From NCBI GenBank assembly GCA_025201375.1, contig JAIWZP010000003.1, positions 744,001-808,000 of the forward strand: a stretch of 64,000 nt of DNA, written 5' to 3'. A program made the position numbers and the translations under genes. Below the pieces are notes generated by a model. That model did not search any database. It saw only the letters and a list, made by a program, of their open reading frames with translations, and was not told where the DNA came from. The first letter of the stretch is position 1, and each line of letters begins with the position of its first letter. Positions 10,846-21,640 of the stretch are shown piece after piece. This stretch comes from Gongronella butleri. Lineage: Eukaryota > Mucoromycota > Mucoromycetes > Mucorales > Cunninghamellaceae.

Positions 10846-11313
10846 GAGGTTTCTCCATCCTCGTACCCCCCCTTTTTTTTATTGCATTGGCAAAAGGCAA
10901 ACATTCCAAACCCATCCATAGAAAAAGCATCTCCAATGCGCCGCTCCTGCCATTTTTCGCCCCCCCCACCTCCTTTTTTTTTTTGTTTTATCCTTTGTTT
11001 CTATTGATTTCTCTTGGTTTACCCGCCCCTGTGTTGTCTGTCTATATTGTTGTGAATATTCTCCCCCCTCCCTCCATGTCACCATTGGCCTTGGTCGACC
11101 ATCTTTGGTGCCTGACCCGCCATTTTGTTTTTTTTTTCCACCCTCTTTTTTTCTTTCCCATTTGCCATGTGAATATGTTCATTTTTTTCTCTCTCTTTTT
11201 TCCTCTGCTTTACTTTAGCACGCCAAAAATCACTCAATAAAAAAAAGACGCATAGATCCTCTTTTCCGTGGTTTAATAAGAATACAAATGAGGGGGAGAA
11301 TAAAAAGGAGATT
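10846..11313. other. Convergent 3' flank between zinc-finger gene and seipin
   Basis: Both neighbours end here. The stretch is non-coding and T/C-rich with several T runs; nothing else is visible. Confidence 0.5.
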
Positions 11314-12925
11314 TTACGATGTCGATGCTTTGGGTTGCGCCGTGGTTGGCGCGGGGACAGGTTCATCTGCTACTGGCGTCGGTGCCATGCCCTGGCGCTC
11401 GGCCAATTGCTGCTGCGACGCTTGCTGCTCGAGCGCCACCTCCTCAAATAAATCCTGGATCTTGTACCAGAACTTTTGGCCAAACGAGCGCCATGCCACA
11501 TACGTGAAGAACAGCTCAATCATCATAAAGATGATGATGAACGTGATGGCGGTCGGGATGCGACGATGGTACATGTAGTATCTGGGCGAAAATTAGAAAA
11601 AAGTAAAAAAAAAAAAAAGGTGAACATGCGACCCCAATTACTCGTGTTTCCCTCAATTGGACTTACCTGAGACCGCGGAAGTCGGCGCGAATGGACAGCT
11701 GTGCGTCGTAGATCTGCACATTGGGATCGGATACGGACACAAAGGCCTTCATCACGGGCTTGGACTGCAAAAAAAAAAAAAAAGAATTTGAATTTGAAAT
11801 TGACGCGTCTCGTGGACGCGATCTTGGCACGCGTCCAATGGTTTGCTTACCCTATGCTCCATGTAGCCCTCGATCAATGGCACGGCAATCACTTGGCTCT
11901 CTTCCAAAAAGCCGACCAACAAGGGGATGGCCTTGGCCAGAACGTGAAGGATGCGTTGTGCTTGGGATTGGTATCGTAGAATTGCCTAGAATGATGTCCG
12001 TGTCAGTGGACAGGGTGGTGTGACAGCAATTGGGTGCTTACCGGGCGGCTGGATTGCGCGAGCTTAGTGCCATCTTGTGTCTGGAGCTCAGTGTAGATCA
12101 TAAAATTGCCAAGATTGAAATTGATATCAGATGTTGGCACGTGAAGTTGAACAAAGACGTCGTATGCTTGCTCGTGGCGAAGAGGCTAAAGAATTGAGGG
12201 CAGGCAAGGGGACGTGCGCGCAAAACACACACACAAAAAAAAGGGGGGTGAGATGGACCATTTCTTTTGATATTCCCTCTTTTTTTTTTTTTTTTTTTTT
12301 TTACGGGTTTAGAGATGCCATGGGCAAGATCGACCAAGGAATTGGGCTCGACTGACTGCCTGCTTGAGACGTGGCCGTATTGGAAAAAGATGGGCTCGTG
12401 GTGCGCTGTGCGGGGGACGTATTGCTGGTAAAACGTGAGGTAGGCCGTGATGCTCGTCAAAAAGATCCAGCCGAGGACGACCATGATGATGGCCGACTTT
12501 ATCATGGTGCGTTGCGCCTTTGGTGCAAAGGCAATGCGCAAAAATGGCAGCGACACCTGTTTGATTAAGCTGCCCACCGTCAAAAGCGCAGGATGCCATT
12601 CCATGGGTGGCAGCTCCTCCATCACGAGCTCTGGCGCTGTCACATCAGCGCCCTCGCCTGCTGCTCGCCCCGCCGTTGATGCACCGGCGCGACGACGCAC
12701 GTCATGTTCCTCTGACGACGTCTCGTGCAGCGAGCTGTGCACAATCAAATCGTCGTCGTCTTCCTCGTCCGATGGCACCACCTGGAAACCGTTGTCAGGC
12801 TGAAACAAGAAAAAAGGGCAACAGTCAGGTCAAAAACGTCCTTTTTCTTTCCAGTAGGCCCCTTTTTATGCCAAAAGGCTCCCCTTTTGTCCTCCTTTTT
12901 TATGGCTTACCACTCGTCGAGACAT
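11314..12925 (-). CDS. Seipin (lipid-droplet biogenesis protein)
   Basis: Six exons read on the minus strand: 12925-12911, 12799-12305, 12185-12042, 11985-11851, 11764-11667 and 11581-11314, giving 384 residues. Seipin is an ER membrane protein at ER-lipid droplet contacts (yeast Fld1/Sei1, human BSCL2). An acidic N-terminal region is followed by a transmembrane helix at about 107-128 (IIMVVLGWIFLTSITAYL). The luminal domain carries the family block around VFVQLHVPTSDINFNLGNFM and a later RADFRGLRYYMYH motif, and the second helix is at about 303-325. The first exon is only 15 bases (MSRRV). An alternative start exon at 13033-12998 (MMEVPRFRSLFQ) also splices in phase to the second exon, so the N-terminus is uncertain while the rest is firm. 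Confidence 0.9.
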
Positions 12926-13087
12926 ATCGTAAAAAAAAAAAAAAGGTTCAAACAGGGAAGAAAAAGGTTTGAAATAAAACAGCGATGAGGTGCCCACCTG
13001 AAAAAGGGATCTGAAACGCGGGACCTCCATCATGTGAAAAAAAAAAGACAAAAAAAGTACATGGATTTATTCATTTTTCGGTACAAA

Positions 13088-13760
13088 TTACACCTCGTAT
13101 GTGGGCAGGATATTCTCTTTCCACATGTTAAAATCCCAATCGTCCTCCAGGAGATGCTGTTTGCCTGCAATCCAGTAGTACACCTGGCAATTCACGATTT
13201 TAGCGTCGTTGTCGTCCCCTTGCTTGACTGTCACCTGCGCCGCCTTGCGCTCGTACTCCTGCAGATCACCAAAAAAGAAAAAAAAATCAGGGGGAGGGGA
13301 AAATCAAGCCTTGAGCTAGTGGTGTGCGTGGCATTGCCTTACATCGCCTTCATAATCATCCAATCGCCTGACATCAGCCGGTGTCAGCCCAGTACACACC
13401 AGACCGAGTACCTGGTCGTTGTCATCGTCCGTGGGAAGCACGCCAGGGTATGACGCGTGTTTCACAGCAAAGCGCTTCGCTCGCTATCGCCCAAAAAAAT
13501 GAAAAAAGGGATGTTTTGTGCCATTGTATCGTCAACTTTCCTTTTTTTTTTTTTTTACGTGAAGCGTCGCTGGTAGCAGCGTCAGGTTGTTGAGTTTCTG
13601 TGATTTGAGCGCGGCCGGGGCGTGTTTGCCACAAAGCACTGCAAAAAGAAGTAATTTTAGACGGATTTTCGTGCCAATTTCACTGCAACAACGGCAACAT
13701 ACCATCGCCAATGACAACGTGGGACATGAGCGTGCCGTAGAAAAAAGCTGCTTCCGTCAT
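13088..13760 (-). CDS. AIG2-like gamma-glutamylcyclotransferase
   Basis: Four exons on the minus strand: 13760-13703, 13638-13559, 13483-13343 and 13258-13088, giving 149 residues, the normal size for the family. The N-terminal FFYGTL (residues 6-11) is the family substrate-binding loop, HAPA at about 25-28 follows, and the LDDYEGDEYER segment (about 87-97) supplies the expected catalytic glutamate, most likely E91. Enzymes of this fold release 5-oxoproline from gamma-glutamyl peptides or amines in the cytosol. The exact substrate cannot be read from sequence. The start was chosen at the Met just before FFYGTL. The frame upstream stays open and would add an extension with a hydrophobic stretch, which I did not accept. 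The same-strand neighbour downstream is seipin. Confidence 0.85.
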
Positions 13761-15349
13761 ATCCGTGCAAGTTGTGATCAAGTTAAAAAAAGACGAAAAA
13801 AAAAGGAAAAGAAGAGCTGCGTACCTCAAGATATCGGAAATGACGACCCGTTCCAAGACACTTGGCTCGTCATTTTCAGCATTTTTAAACGCCGCGCGCC
13901 CCAAGAAAACGTCTTGAATTAGATGGAACTCGGACAATCGCGATTGACTTTTTTGCACCCTCCATTTTTGACATTCCTTCGGAATGGACTAGATAGAAAG
14001 GAAGAAAAGAAAAAGGCATGAAAAAGAGAGAGAGATCAAGAACACACATGCGTAGAATGACCATCCCGACCGGTCATTTGTTCATTGTCGTGTCATTTTA
14101 CGTCTATTGGACAAAATGCTGACAGGCGTGGCGTTGTCAATGTGCGGCAGATGCCGGTGGATCGCGAAAAACGCGACATTCACGCAACAATTGACTTGGT
14201 GGGCTCCCCTTTTTTTTTTTTTGTTCACGCAGAAAAGTGCCTCGGAGATTCAATTGCGCGGCAATGGTTTGCAAGTGTGTCCAAGGCATTTTTTTTGTAA
14301 AAAAAAAAAAAAAAAAAAAAAAAGTGTTCGAGTGACTCCGAGTCCGGTTCTTTGCTTTGTGCAGCATGCTCTCCCCTTTTTTTTGTGCGTATAGGGTGGT
14401 ACATTGGGATGCACACAATGCCAATTGGCAGGCCAATCATGACGCAAGCTTGATAAAGGCAAGATTCATGCAGGTTTTGCGATGCCATCGTGCGTCAAAA
14501 GGGCTCGATCCATCCAGGCCATCTCCCCAGCATAACAAAAGGGGCGGGGGTACGGCAAGATGCAGAACTTTTGTCTCATGATGCGCCAGCTGAAGAAATT
14601 GGGCGTCGCAGAGGGTGCGGCAATTGTTTTGCCGCACTTTTCCTCTAGGTCAGGGCATGCAGATGCGGGCTCCCCCTGTTCCGCTCCGCCGTCGATCACC
14701 ACCCTTGCCAATTTAACGAGAAAACAGCACTGGGCCACGCGTTTGCACGCGCACCCAACGTGACCACCAGGCCAATGCCCTGTTGATGAGATGATAGCTA
14801 GTGCCCTGTTTTAGGTGGATCGGAAGGTGTGGATTTTCTTGGCGTTTCGGCCATCGGTTTGACTTTTTCAAATCGCGACCCCATTGATCCGACGCGCCAC
14901 GGCTCCCTGGGGGGCGCGTCATAAAAGCCAAAAAAAAAAAAGAGGGCAATCCCGTGTTTCCGTGGCCATCTTGAAGGAATGTACTTTACAGTATGATATG
15001 AAAAAGTGCTTGAGATAGGTATCCACGATGTGCGAGGATCAAGGCAGAGAACGAGGGGAGGTGACGTGGTTCCTTTTTTTTCTTTTTTTTCTCTGGGGGG
15101 ATGAGGCGATTTGGCTAAACGGACTCGCTTGAAAAGAATGGAACCGAGAGTTCCCTTGCTCCCAAAATAAAGCAGCACGTGTGGTCTGGTGTGCCAAGCC
15201 CCAATGGCTCCTTTTTGCTCATTGTTACGATACCAGATGGCACTACGAAGCTCAGGAAAGGCCATTTGGGAGGCTAAAAAGACGGCACGTGCACGCAACT
15301 GGTGGGTGTACGGAAGCACAAAAAAAGAAAAAGCGATACTTTATTTTTA
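13761..15349. other. Intergenic, 1.6 kb, with one exon-like fragment
   Basis: The only suggestive piece is 13990-13822 on the minus strand. It is an open stretch flanked by a plausible acceptor (TATCTAG) and donor (GAG|GTACGC), encoding about 56 residues that I do not recognise. No partner exon joins it in phase. The rest contains poly-T and poly-A runs (for example 14299-14322) and no supported gene. Confidence 0.4.
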
Positions 15350-16342
15350 TCAACATAACAAATCTTTGACGCTCATGGCCTTTGGAGGACTTGGCGAGCG
15401 CGGGAAATTGGCCGCCGGTGAAACAGATGGGGTAGGGAGCAATTGGGCATCGTGTTTTGTGGGCAAAGGGTGGGATTGGGAAGACAGGGATGAGATAGAA
15501 GAGGAAGAGGAAGAGGAGGACGATGCTGGGATGCTTGTGGGTGCGGACGCATTGAATTGGCTGGTATAGGGCTCGACCTCCTTGGGAAGCAGGGATTTTG
15601 TGGTTTTGACGGCGTTCATCTTGCCGTGGATGGCGTCAAGATGACGTACCACGGCGGCACCGTCGGCAGTCTGGTCAATGTTCTCGAGAACCTGTTTCAA
15701 GTAGGTGATGTATTCAATGGCGCTTTGCAAAATGGACATTTTGTGCAAATGGCCCTGGTTGGCGCATGTCGGGATCAATTGCTTCAGCTGCATGATCTTA
15801 TCGTTGATCCGCTCGCGTCGTCGTCGCTCAATGGCACTGTGCGATACCTTGCGCGCCTGCTCGCGCTGGTCAGCCGTCGACAATGGCGCATTGGAAGCCA
15901 TGGCTGCCGCCACAGACGACGATGATGCAGCCGACGACGTCATTGCAGGCGGCAATTGGTACGCAGGATACAGGGTATAGGATGGGGCAGTCGCAGCGTC
16001 GACTTTGGGCAGGATCTTGCTGGGGGACATGGGGTGTTGATGCGGCGATTGCTGCATTGGTGGCGATGCAATCAAGAAATGGCCAGGATGCGACGTAGGG
16101 TACACGGGGATATACGTGACATGGCTGTTCGCAGCGGCGGCCGTCGCGCTTGCGGTGCTTGCGGAAGGCGCGTCGCTCGAGCTAGGATGCATCACAGGCG
16201 ATGGAAGAGCAATGATGGGCGAGTATATGGAAGAGCTCGTGCCATGTTGCTTTTTGCTTGGCGGCTCTTGCTCCAAGGACGATGTGGATGGCGAGCGTCG
16301 CTTTTGTGGTGTAGGTGAGGCAATTGGCGCGGGAGAGGACAT
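15350..16342 (-). CDS. bHLH transcription factor
   Basis: A single uninterrupted frame of 330 residues, in contrast to its intron-rich neighbours. The basic helix-loop-helix lies at about 163-220: the basic region HSAIERRRRERIN has the His, Glu and Arg arrangement (H-x3-E-x3-R) of class B proteins that bind CACGTG-type E-boxes. It is followed by helix 1 (KIMQLKQLIP), a short loop and helix 2 (KMSILQSAIEYITYLKQVL), with no long leucine zipper. The flanks are Ser/Pro/Ala-rich and probably activation regions. The C-terminus ends in MSVKDLLC, reminiscent of the short MSxxxLL tail motif seen in several fungal regulators. Nuclear location is expected. The target genes cannot be predicted, and I do not assign an orthologue. 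Confidence 0.85.
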   Translation of the reverse strand: MSSPAPIASPTPQKRRSPSTSSLEQEPPSKKQHGTSSSIYSPIIALPSPVMHPSSSDAPSASTASATAAAANSHVTYIPVYPTSHPGHFLIASPPMQQSPHQHPMSPSKILPKVDAATAPSYTLYPAYQLPPAMTSSAASSSSVAAAMASNAPLSTADQREQARKVSHSAIERRRRERINDKIMQLKQLIPTCANQGHLHKMSILQSAIEYITYLKQVLENIDQTADGAAVVRHLDAIHGKMNAVKTTKSLLPKEVEPYTSQFNASAPTSIPASSSSSSSSSISSLSSQSHPLPTKHDAQLLPTPSVSPAANFPRSPSPPKAMSVKDLLC

Positions 16343-17068
16343 TGGTAGGTAAAAAAAGACAAAAAAGTGAGAAAACGATGGGAAGAAAAAGAAGAGAAAA
16401 CGATAATGACAAAAAGGGTAAAATAAAAAAAAAAGAGGGGTCAGTGAAAAAAAAAAAGACGCAACTCATTATTTATAGAGCAAGCGCAGTGGGTGTAGGG
16501 TTGCGTGAGGTGGGATTCCCCAATGAACGACCCAGATGACAAGGCGTGGTTTCTAAAACATGAAAAAGGTTGATCTTTCCACTCAGACAAGGTTTGCATA
16601 ACCAGCCAATCAGAGACCATTGTCTCCGACACGTGTGGTGCGCCGGATTTGGTGGCCATAGCCCTGCCCCCACGAAGTGAAAAAAATAAAAGATAAAAAA
16701 AGGAGGGTTCCCGTCGTCAATTCGGCTCTGATCTCAACCCCACACATGTCTCCATGATCCCTCCATCATGCAAATAGGAGACTTGAATGGCCGAGCATTA
16801 TCATCGGTGCCTGGACGAAGCGGGAGGACAAGAAGGGGGGCGATCCCAATTTTGGCTTTTTACGCACTTTGTGAATTGGGGCCTTTTTCCCCTTTTGAAT
16901 GGCTTGTGTCAAAAGTGGATAACAAGGCACCACTCCACCACCCAGTGTGGCATCACGTGTGGGTTGTGCCATTATTTCTCGAATTGATCAGACCACGTTG
17001 ATCACCGCGCGCCAATGAGATTGCGCGGGGTGCTTTCCCCCCCCTCTTTTTATTTACAATGAGCCAGT
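16343..17068. other. Intergenic, probable bHLH promoter and 3' flank of methyltransferase gene
   Basis: No supported gene. Purine-rich (+ strand) sequence at 16350-16460 directly precedes the bHLH start, which is pyrimidine-rich on the coding strand as for other promoters in the window. Confidence 0.45.
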
Positions 17069-18725
17069 TCATTTCCGGCTTTGCAACATGTACACATTCA
17101 CCGGGAGGCCGCCAATACTAATGGCCATCTGTTTTTCGACCGTGAATTTCTCGAGCACCCATGGATACTCCAGCACGCGCTTCATCAACTTGCTGCCTTG
17201 CGACACCACAATGGCACGGCCAGAGGGACGCAGCACGCGGTACATTTGTTTGACGAACTTGGGATAAAGCTGAGACCGTCCAAAGACAAAAAAAAAAAAA
17301 GTCAAAAAATGAGCCAATCGCATCCTTGGGACGCGGCGCATCCCCTTCGTTTTACCTTTTGGACCGTTGTATACGACCCCTCACGAATGCCCCATGGCCA
17401 ATCTATTGTAAACATGTAAATAAAATGCAATGCAAGTTGGCATCCCCGTTTTCGTATTTTTTTTTTTTCGCGCGTCTCTGTGATGCATCCCCCCTTTCTT
17501 TTTCTTACCTGACAAGACGGTGTCAACACAGCCATCGCGCAGACACATCTTGCGGCCATCACAAAGCATCAATTGCACGCTATCGGCGCCGGCATAATCG
17601 ACGTTTTCCCTAGCAAGTTTGCACACCGTCTTGACTTTGACTATTTTTGAGAAAAAAAAAAAAACGGATGCGTGAGCCACGTGCGCCTGTTTTGGCAAGG
17701 GCTTGTATGTTACCTTCACCACCGAGCCACAGTGTCGAGGGAAAATGCATAGCACCTACGAAAAAAAAGATCAGTTTTCGTCTTTTTATCCCCCCCCCCT
17801 TTTTTTTTACCTTCAATTGGGATGGTGCCTGTGCCACAGCACATGTCAAAGATGATTTGACCTGGTTGAGGGTCGGCGAGGCGGGCCAGGCAATAGGCGA
17901 TGGGCGGACTCAGGCTTGTACGGCCGAGATGGATGCGATGGCGGTATTTGGTATCTGGTTGTGGGAGCGCGAGGCCAACATGGACGAGGATGACGCGCGT
18001 GTCGGTTGTCTTTTTATGCTCATCGTGATTGTCGTGGTTTTCGTCCGAGTCGGGTGGCAATTGGGCGGCCAATTGGTGTTTGAGAGGCGTGTCGGCGATG
18101 AGTGGTGCGTCGCGCGACGTTTCACCCCATTCGCCCATGACATTGTACTCAAATGACGTGAGATTCACCTTCCAGTCGGTGTAGATATTGCCAAAGGCCT
18201 CGCCGACCCAGCCAGAGAGCTCTTGCGTCTTGACATGGTGGTTCAGCTGCTGTTTGCGGAATGTCGCGCGGAATCGTTGCGGCACGGACTCGACAATGTG
18301 CTGCGCCCAGTCAATTGAGCCTGTATAATCGGCTAGCCACAGGCCAAGCGCGTTTGGCGTCGCGTGGTCCTTGTAAACCGCGCGTGGAAGCACTTTGGTG
18401 CCTACAACCAGCACCGTGTCATACACACTCGGTGAAAGCACGTGCTGTGACAGCTGCTGGTGTACCAATTCCACAGGAGAAGCATGCTGCGCGAAAATAT
18501 GCACGCGTCCCGTGCCTTCCTCGGCCACAAACGACGCGTCAGACACCAAAGGCACCTTTGGCAAACGCGCCTTTAGATCCGCAAGCGCAACGTCCTCGAG
18601 TCCTGGAGATCCCAGCCACCAAAAGCAAGTGAGCAAAAAACCCGTGCACACGTTTGTTTTTTTTTTATTCATGGTCGACCATTCCTACCCTCGGGAACAC
18701 GGCAAACAAGATGAATACTCGTCAT
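17069..18725 (-). CDS. THUMP-domain RNA (guanine-N2) methyltransferase, THUMPD3/Trm14-like
   Basis: Six exons on the minus strand: 18725-18689, 18602-17811, 17755-17714, 17640-17509, 17402-17356 and 17269-17069, giving 416 residues. The N-terminal half has the THUMP-type layout beginning RVPEGLEDVALADL and is expected to bind RNA. The Rossmann-type half starts with LSPPIAYCLARLA and the SAM-binding motif FDMCCGTGTIPIEG (about 252-265). The catalytic motif IV reads SDWPWG (334-339), where THUMPD3 relatives usually have DLPFG. The C-terminus (LYPKFVKQMYRVLRPSGRAIV) is the usual strand-helix end of these enzymes. Family members make N2-methylguanosine in tRNA or snRNA. The choice between THUMPD2 and THUMPD3 type is uncertain. 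The start exon encodes only 12 residues and is chosen by phase and fit. Confidence 0.8.
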
Positions 18726-19477
18726 GGTGCTTTGGACAAAAAGGCTCAAAGAAATAGAATAAAAAAGAAACAAGACGGAAAGAGGAACGAAATGGCCGCA
18801 GCGGGCGCCAGCTCTTTTTGCCATTGGATTCAATCTCCGGCGCCTTGCCATAGTATTTTGCTTAATTTTGGCGTTTTGATGTTTTGAGCTCCAATCCAGG
18901 GCCACGGACACGCCGAGAATACCACCACGAGAATAGGACTGAATAAAGATCTATTGTATGGTGTCACGGGTGATCTTTATTGTCTGTTTAACGCAGACAA
19001 TGATTCAAAAGCGCGATTTTGTCTCGTTTTTTTGGTATTGGCCATCGTCCATTATTATTTCGCTTGATAACACAGCGTGCCCAATCAGCGCAGGTTCATT
19101 ACACGTACAGTACAACCTTGATGGTCGTATCGGTGCAATTTAACTCATTCAAAGCATAAAAATATTGAAAAAGTGGCGAATTGAAAGTGAATGACGCGCC
19201 AGCGTTCTCGATTGCCAGAAAAAAGACTTGAGGCTGTTGATTTTTGGCTCAGTTGCACATTGCATCAATTTCGAGACCATTCGAAGAAATTCTTCACGCA
19301 CATCAATCATAAAATTGGCATTTTGGTGGTATTCAAAGCAAGGTTTGCAAACCACTCATTGGAAGGCACCGGAACGCGTCCTCGCACTAAGTAGCGGGCT
19401 AGAATCAACCATCATGACTCAATTCGCAACTATCGCAAGCTGCTGAAAAGCGTCACGTGCAAATTACAAAATATGCA

Positions 19478-20300
19478 TGATCGAACCTCAAAACAATAAT
19501 TGAAAAATCAGGTCTCCAGAGTCGCCCCAAACTTGCACATGAGAATAATTGTACGATGAAATGACAAAAATACGCAAAAAAAAGTGCCTCCATCAGCTCT
19601 GTCAAAAGCAAACCGTGATTTTTGATTAAATTTCAAGTGTGGATTGTACTTGAAAAACGCGTTCATAGAATTACGCCGACGTATCCACTAGCATGAAGTA
19701 CTCCAGGTGCATGAATTCTCTTAGAAACAGACGAGTGTAACTCGGCGACTGACGCGGTTTATCGCGCGTCGAAAAATATATATAATTTTCAAACCGTGTA
19801 AAAAATGCCAAAAAGTTGCCTTTTTCAATGGTCACCAATGTTTACATACGCAGCAAGCTAAGCCCTTTCCGATGTTGTGTTTTTTGAGGCGCTGCTCCTC
19901 GTCCTCATTGAGTTTACTTTGGGATGAAAAATCTCAGCTTTTTGCGATTTACGCGACAACCAGACAATGGACCCCTGATTTTTATGGTCTTCCTATCGGT
20001 AAATGCGACATGTTCACCATGTGGTTGAATGACATGGCGATCTGAGGACCTAAATTTTGCCGTTTCCAGAACCTCGACTGCACCCCTTGGAAAATTTGTG
20101 ATTTGTAAAATTGTGCTTGCGCACGATCCAGTGGTCGCAGCACCTTCTGGGTGAATTCATTTGAACGAGAAACGCTGGAATGTCATATCCTGCACATTTG
20201 TGCCCTTGAAAGCTGCAAATTATCAACAAATGACGAAATTGCAGCAAAAATGGTTTAATTGCAAATGTCTCGGCAAAAGATTCATCAACCTCTGGTTTTA
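19478..20300 (+). repeat. Dispersed repeat R1, copy A
   Basis: Matches R1-B (reverse orientation, 27290-28115) and R1-C (55590-56300). Shared landmarks in the same order are: CCAAACTTGCAC (19530), a GATTAAATTTCAA block, the hairpin at 19751-19770, a TTTACGCGACAACCAG block (about 19950), CATGTGGTTGAATGACATGG (20019), the CCTCGACTGCACCCCTTGGAAAAT block (20070) and CATTTGAACGAGAAACGCTGGAAT (20158). No protein-coding capacity is evident and no terminal repeats are clear. Ends are approximate, and weaker similarity to R1-C may extend left to about 19140. Confidence 0.75.
19751..19770 (+). repeat. Conserved hairpin in R1-A
   Basis: GACGCG-(8-base loop)-CGCGTC. Equivalent hairpins are at 27788-27807 (R1-B) and 55849-55868 (R1-C). 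All three keep the five inner pairs of the stem and the loop core TTTATC. Confidence 0.65.
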
Positions 20301-21640
20301 ATCGCATAGCGTGCCGCTACGATCACAGAACTCTAAAAACTTTACAGCTTCTTGGCTGCTAATTAGCTCCGGTTTTCGTTTTGAACAGGGCGTCAAGTGT
20401 CAAAATGCTACTTTGGTTTGCGTCAAGTCGACCTCAGTATTTTTAGGTCTAGCACATCTCACGCGCCCTGATTGTTATGATTCAACACGTTAATAATTGT
20501 GCGCTTCATGATAAGAAAGGGGGGAAATAATAACACACATATGCATCTAGCAGAAATCGTGCAATGACATGTCAAAGGTTTGTTTTTCGAAAAAAAAATA
20601 CTGAGTAGAATATGATCTGACGCGTCGTTGCGCACCATTCAGGATCGCATAACATGGCAAATCGGCTCAGGACCTTTCAAATGGAGCTCGGGATCATGCT
20701 CCAGCAGATATGGCCTAAAAAAAACATTGATCGTGCAATTACCAAAAAGACCACCGGAAGAATTTATTTGACAGAAACACACATCACCGGAAAATAAAAA
20801 TCAAGGAGGAGAGAGAGAGAGAGTGGGGAGGCAGAAAAAGGGACACAAAAACACAAAAAAACATTCGGAACTTTCTTTTTATATAAGTTTCTTTGCTTTT
20901 CGGTGGGATTCCTTTGGTGATATCGTACCGAAGCCGGCCCTGGTTTTGCGATGTAAATGGGTGCGCGCCCTAATCATTGAAGACATGCGTCAAAAATATG
21001 CAAGAAAAGGCAAGAAATGGGGAAGTATGCACATTTACGCGTCTTTCAAGGTCGCGTGTGGTAATTGATCTGTGCCCACCGCCACCTCCGAATGCTTTTA
21101 GGTGAACATATGAATTTAAGTACAACAAAAATACACACCCTTCAATTGATCTCAACAATCCAGGGGGGAAAATGAATTTGATGCTAGAAACACGTGAAAA
21201 AAAAAGCAAAAGATCGAGAAAAAGACACACTATGTCTTTGCCTTTGCATTGAGCAGTAGGTCTACCATCTCACAGTTGGCAATGGATAGCAATTGGGTGG
21301 AGTATGGCGCACGAGCGCGTTAAAAAAAGAAAAAGAAAGATTGCGTTCTCGATCGCGATCGGAGCTTATTTTACCCGGGTGTTTCGTGGAGGTGGGATGA
21401 GACGCGCGTCATTATGGTCGGTAAATTCCTCGATGCAGCTCTTTGACTGGGGCATTGGGAAGCTTGTGGCATCGCAGTTGCGATCAATAGCGGATAAATG
21501 CTCCGTGATTGTTGTGCGGTCAGATCAAACACGCTTTTCAAAGTCGCGGACTCGAGTTTTCTGCTTTGGAAACCGTGGTCGATCGTGCGCACATAGTCGA
21601 TCTCCTTTTTTTTCATATCTTTAGATCAAATCGATGCTAG

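Larger units (their letters stand above)
18726..21640. other. Intergenic region with repeat R1-A
   Basis: There is no supported gene in 2.9 kb. Repeat R1-A occupies about 19478-20300. The remainder is A+T-rich with a short GA microsatellite near 20808-20824. The 3' part (21300-21640) is the presumed promoter of the amino acid transporter. Confidence 0.6.

Noticed and set aside
12998..13033. Alternative first exon of seipin (MMEVPRFRSLFQ)
   Set aside because: It splices in phase, but the nearer ATG exon at 12911-12925 gives a simpler model. It remains a possible alternative start.
13822..13990. Exon-like minus-strand stretch upstream of the AIG2-like gene (about 56 residues)
   Set aside because: It has plausible splice borders and is in frame with the AIG2 exon if unspliced, but splicing to it breaks phase. 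An unspliced reading would add a hydrophobic leader not known in this small cytosolic family, and I recognise nothing in it.
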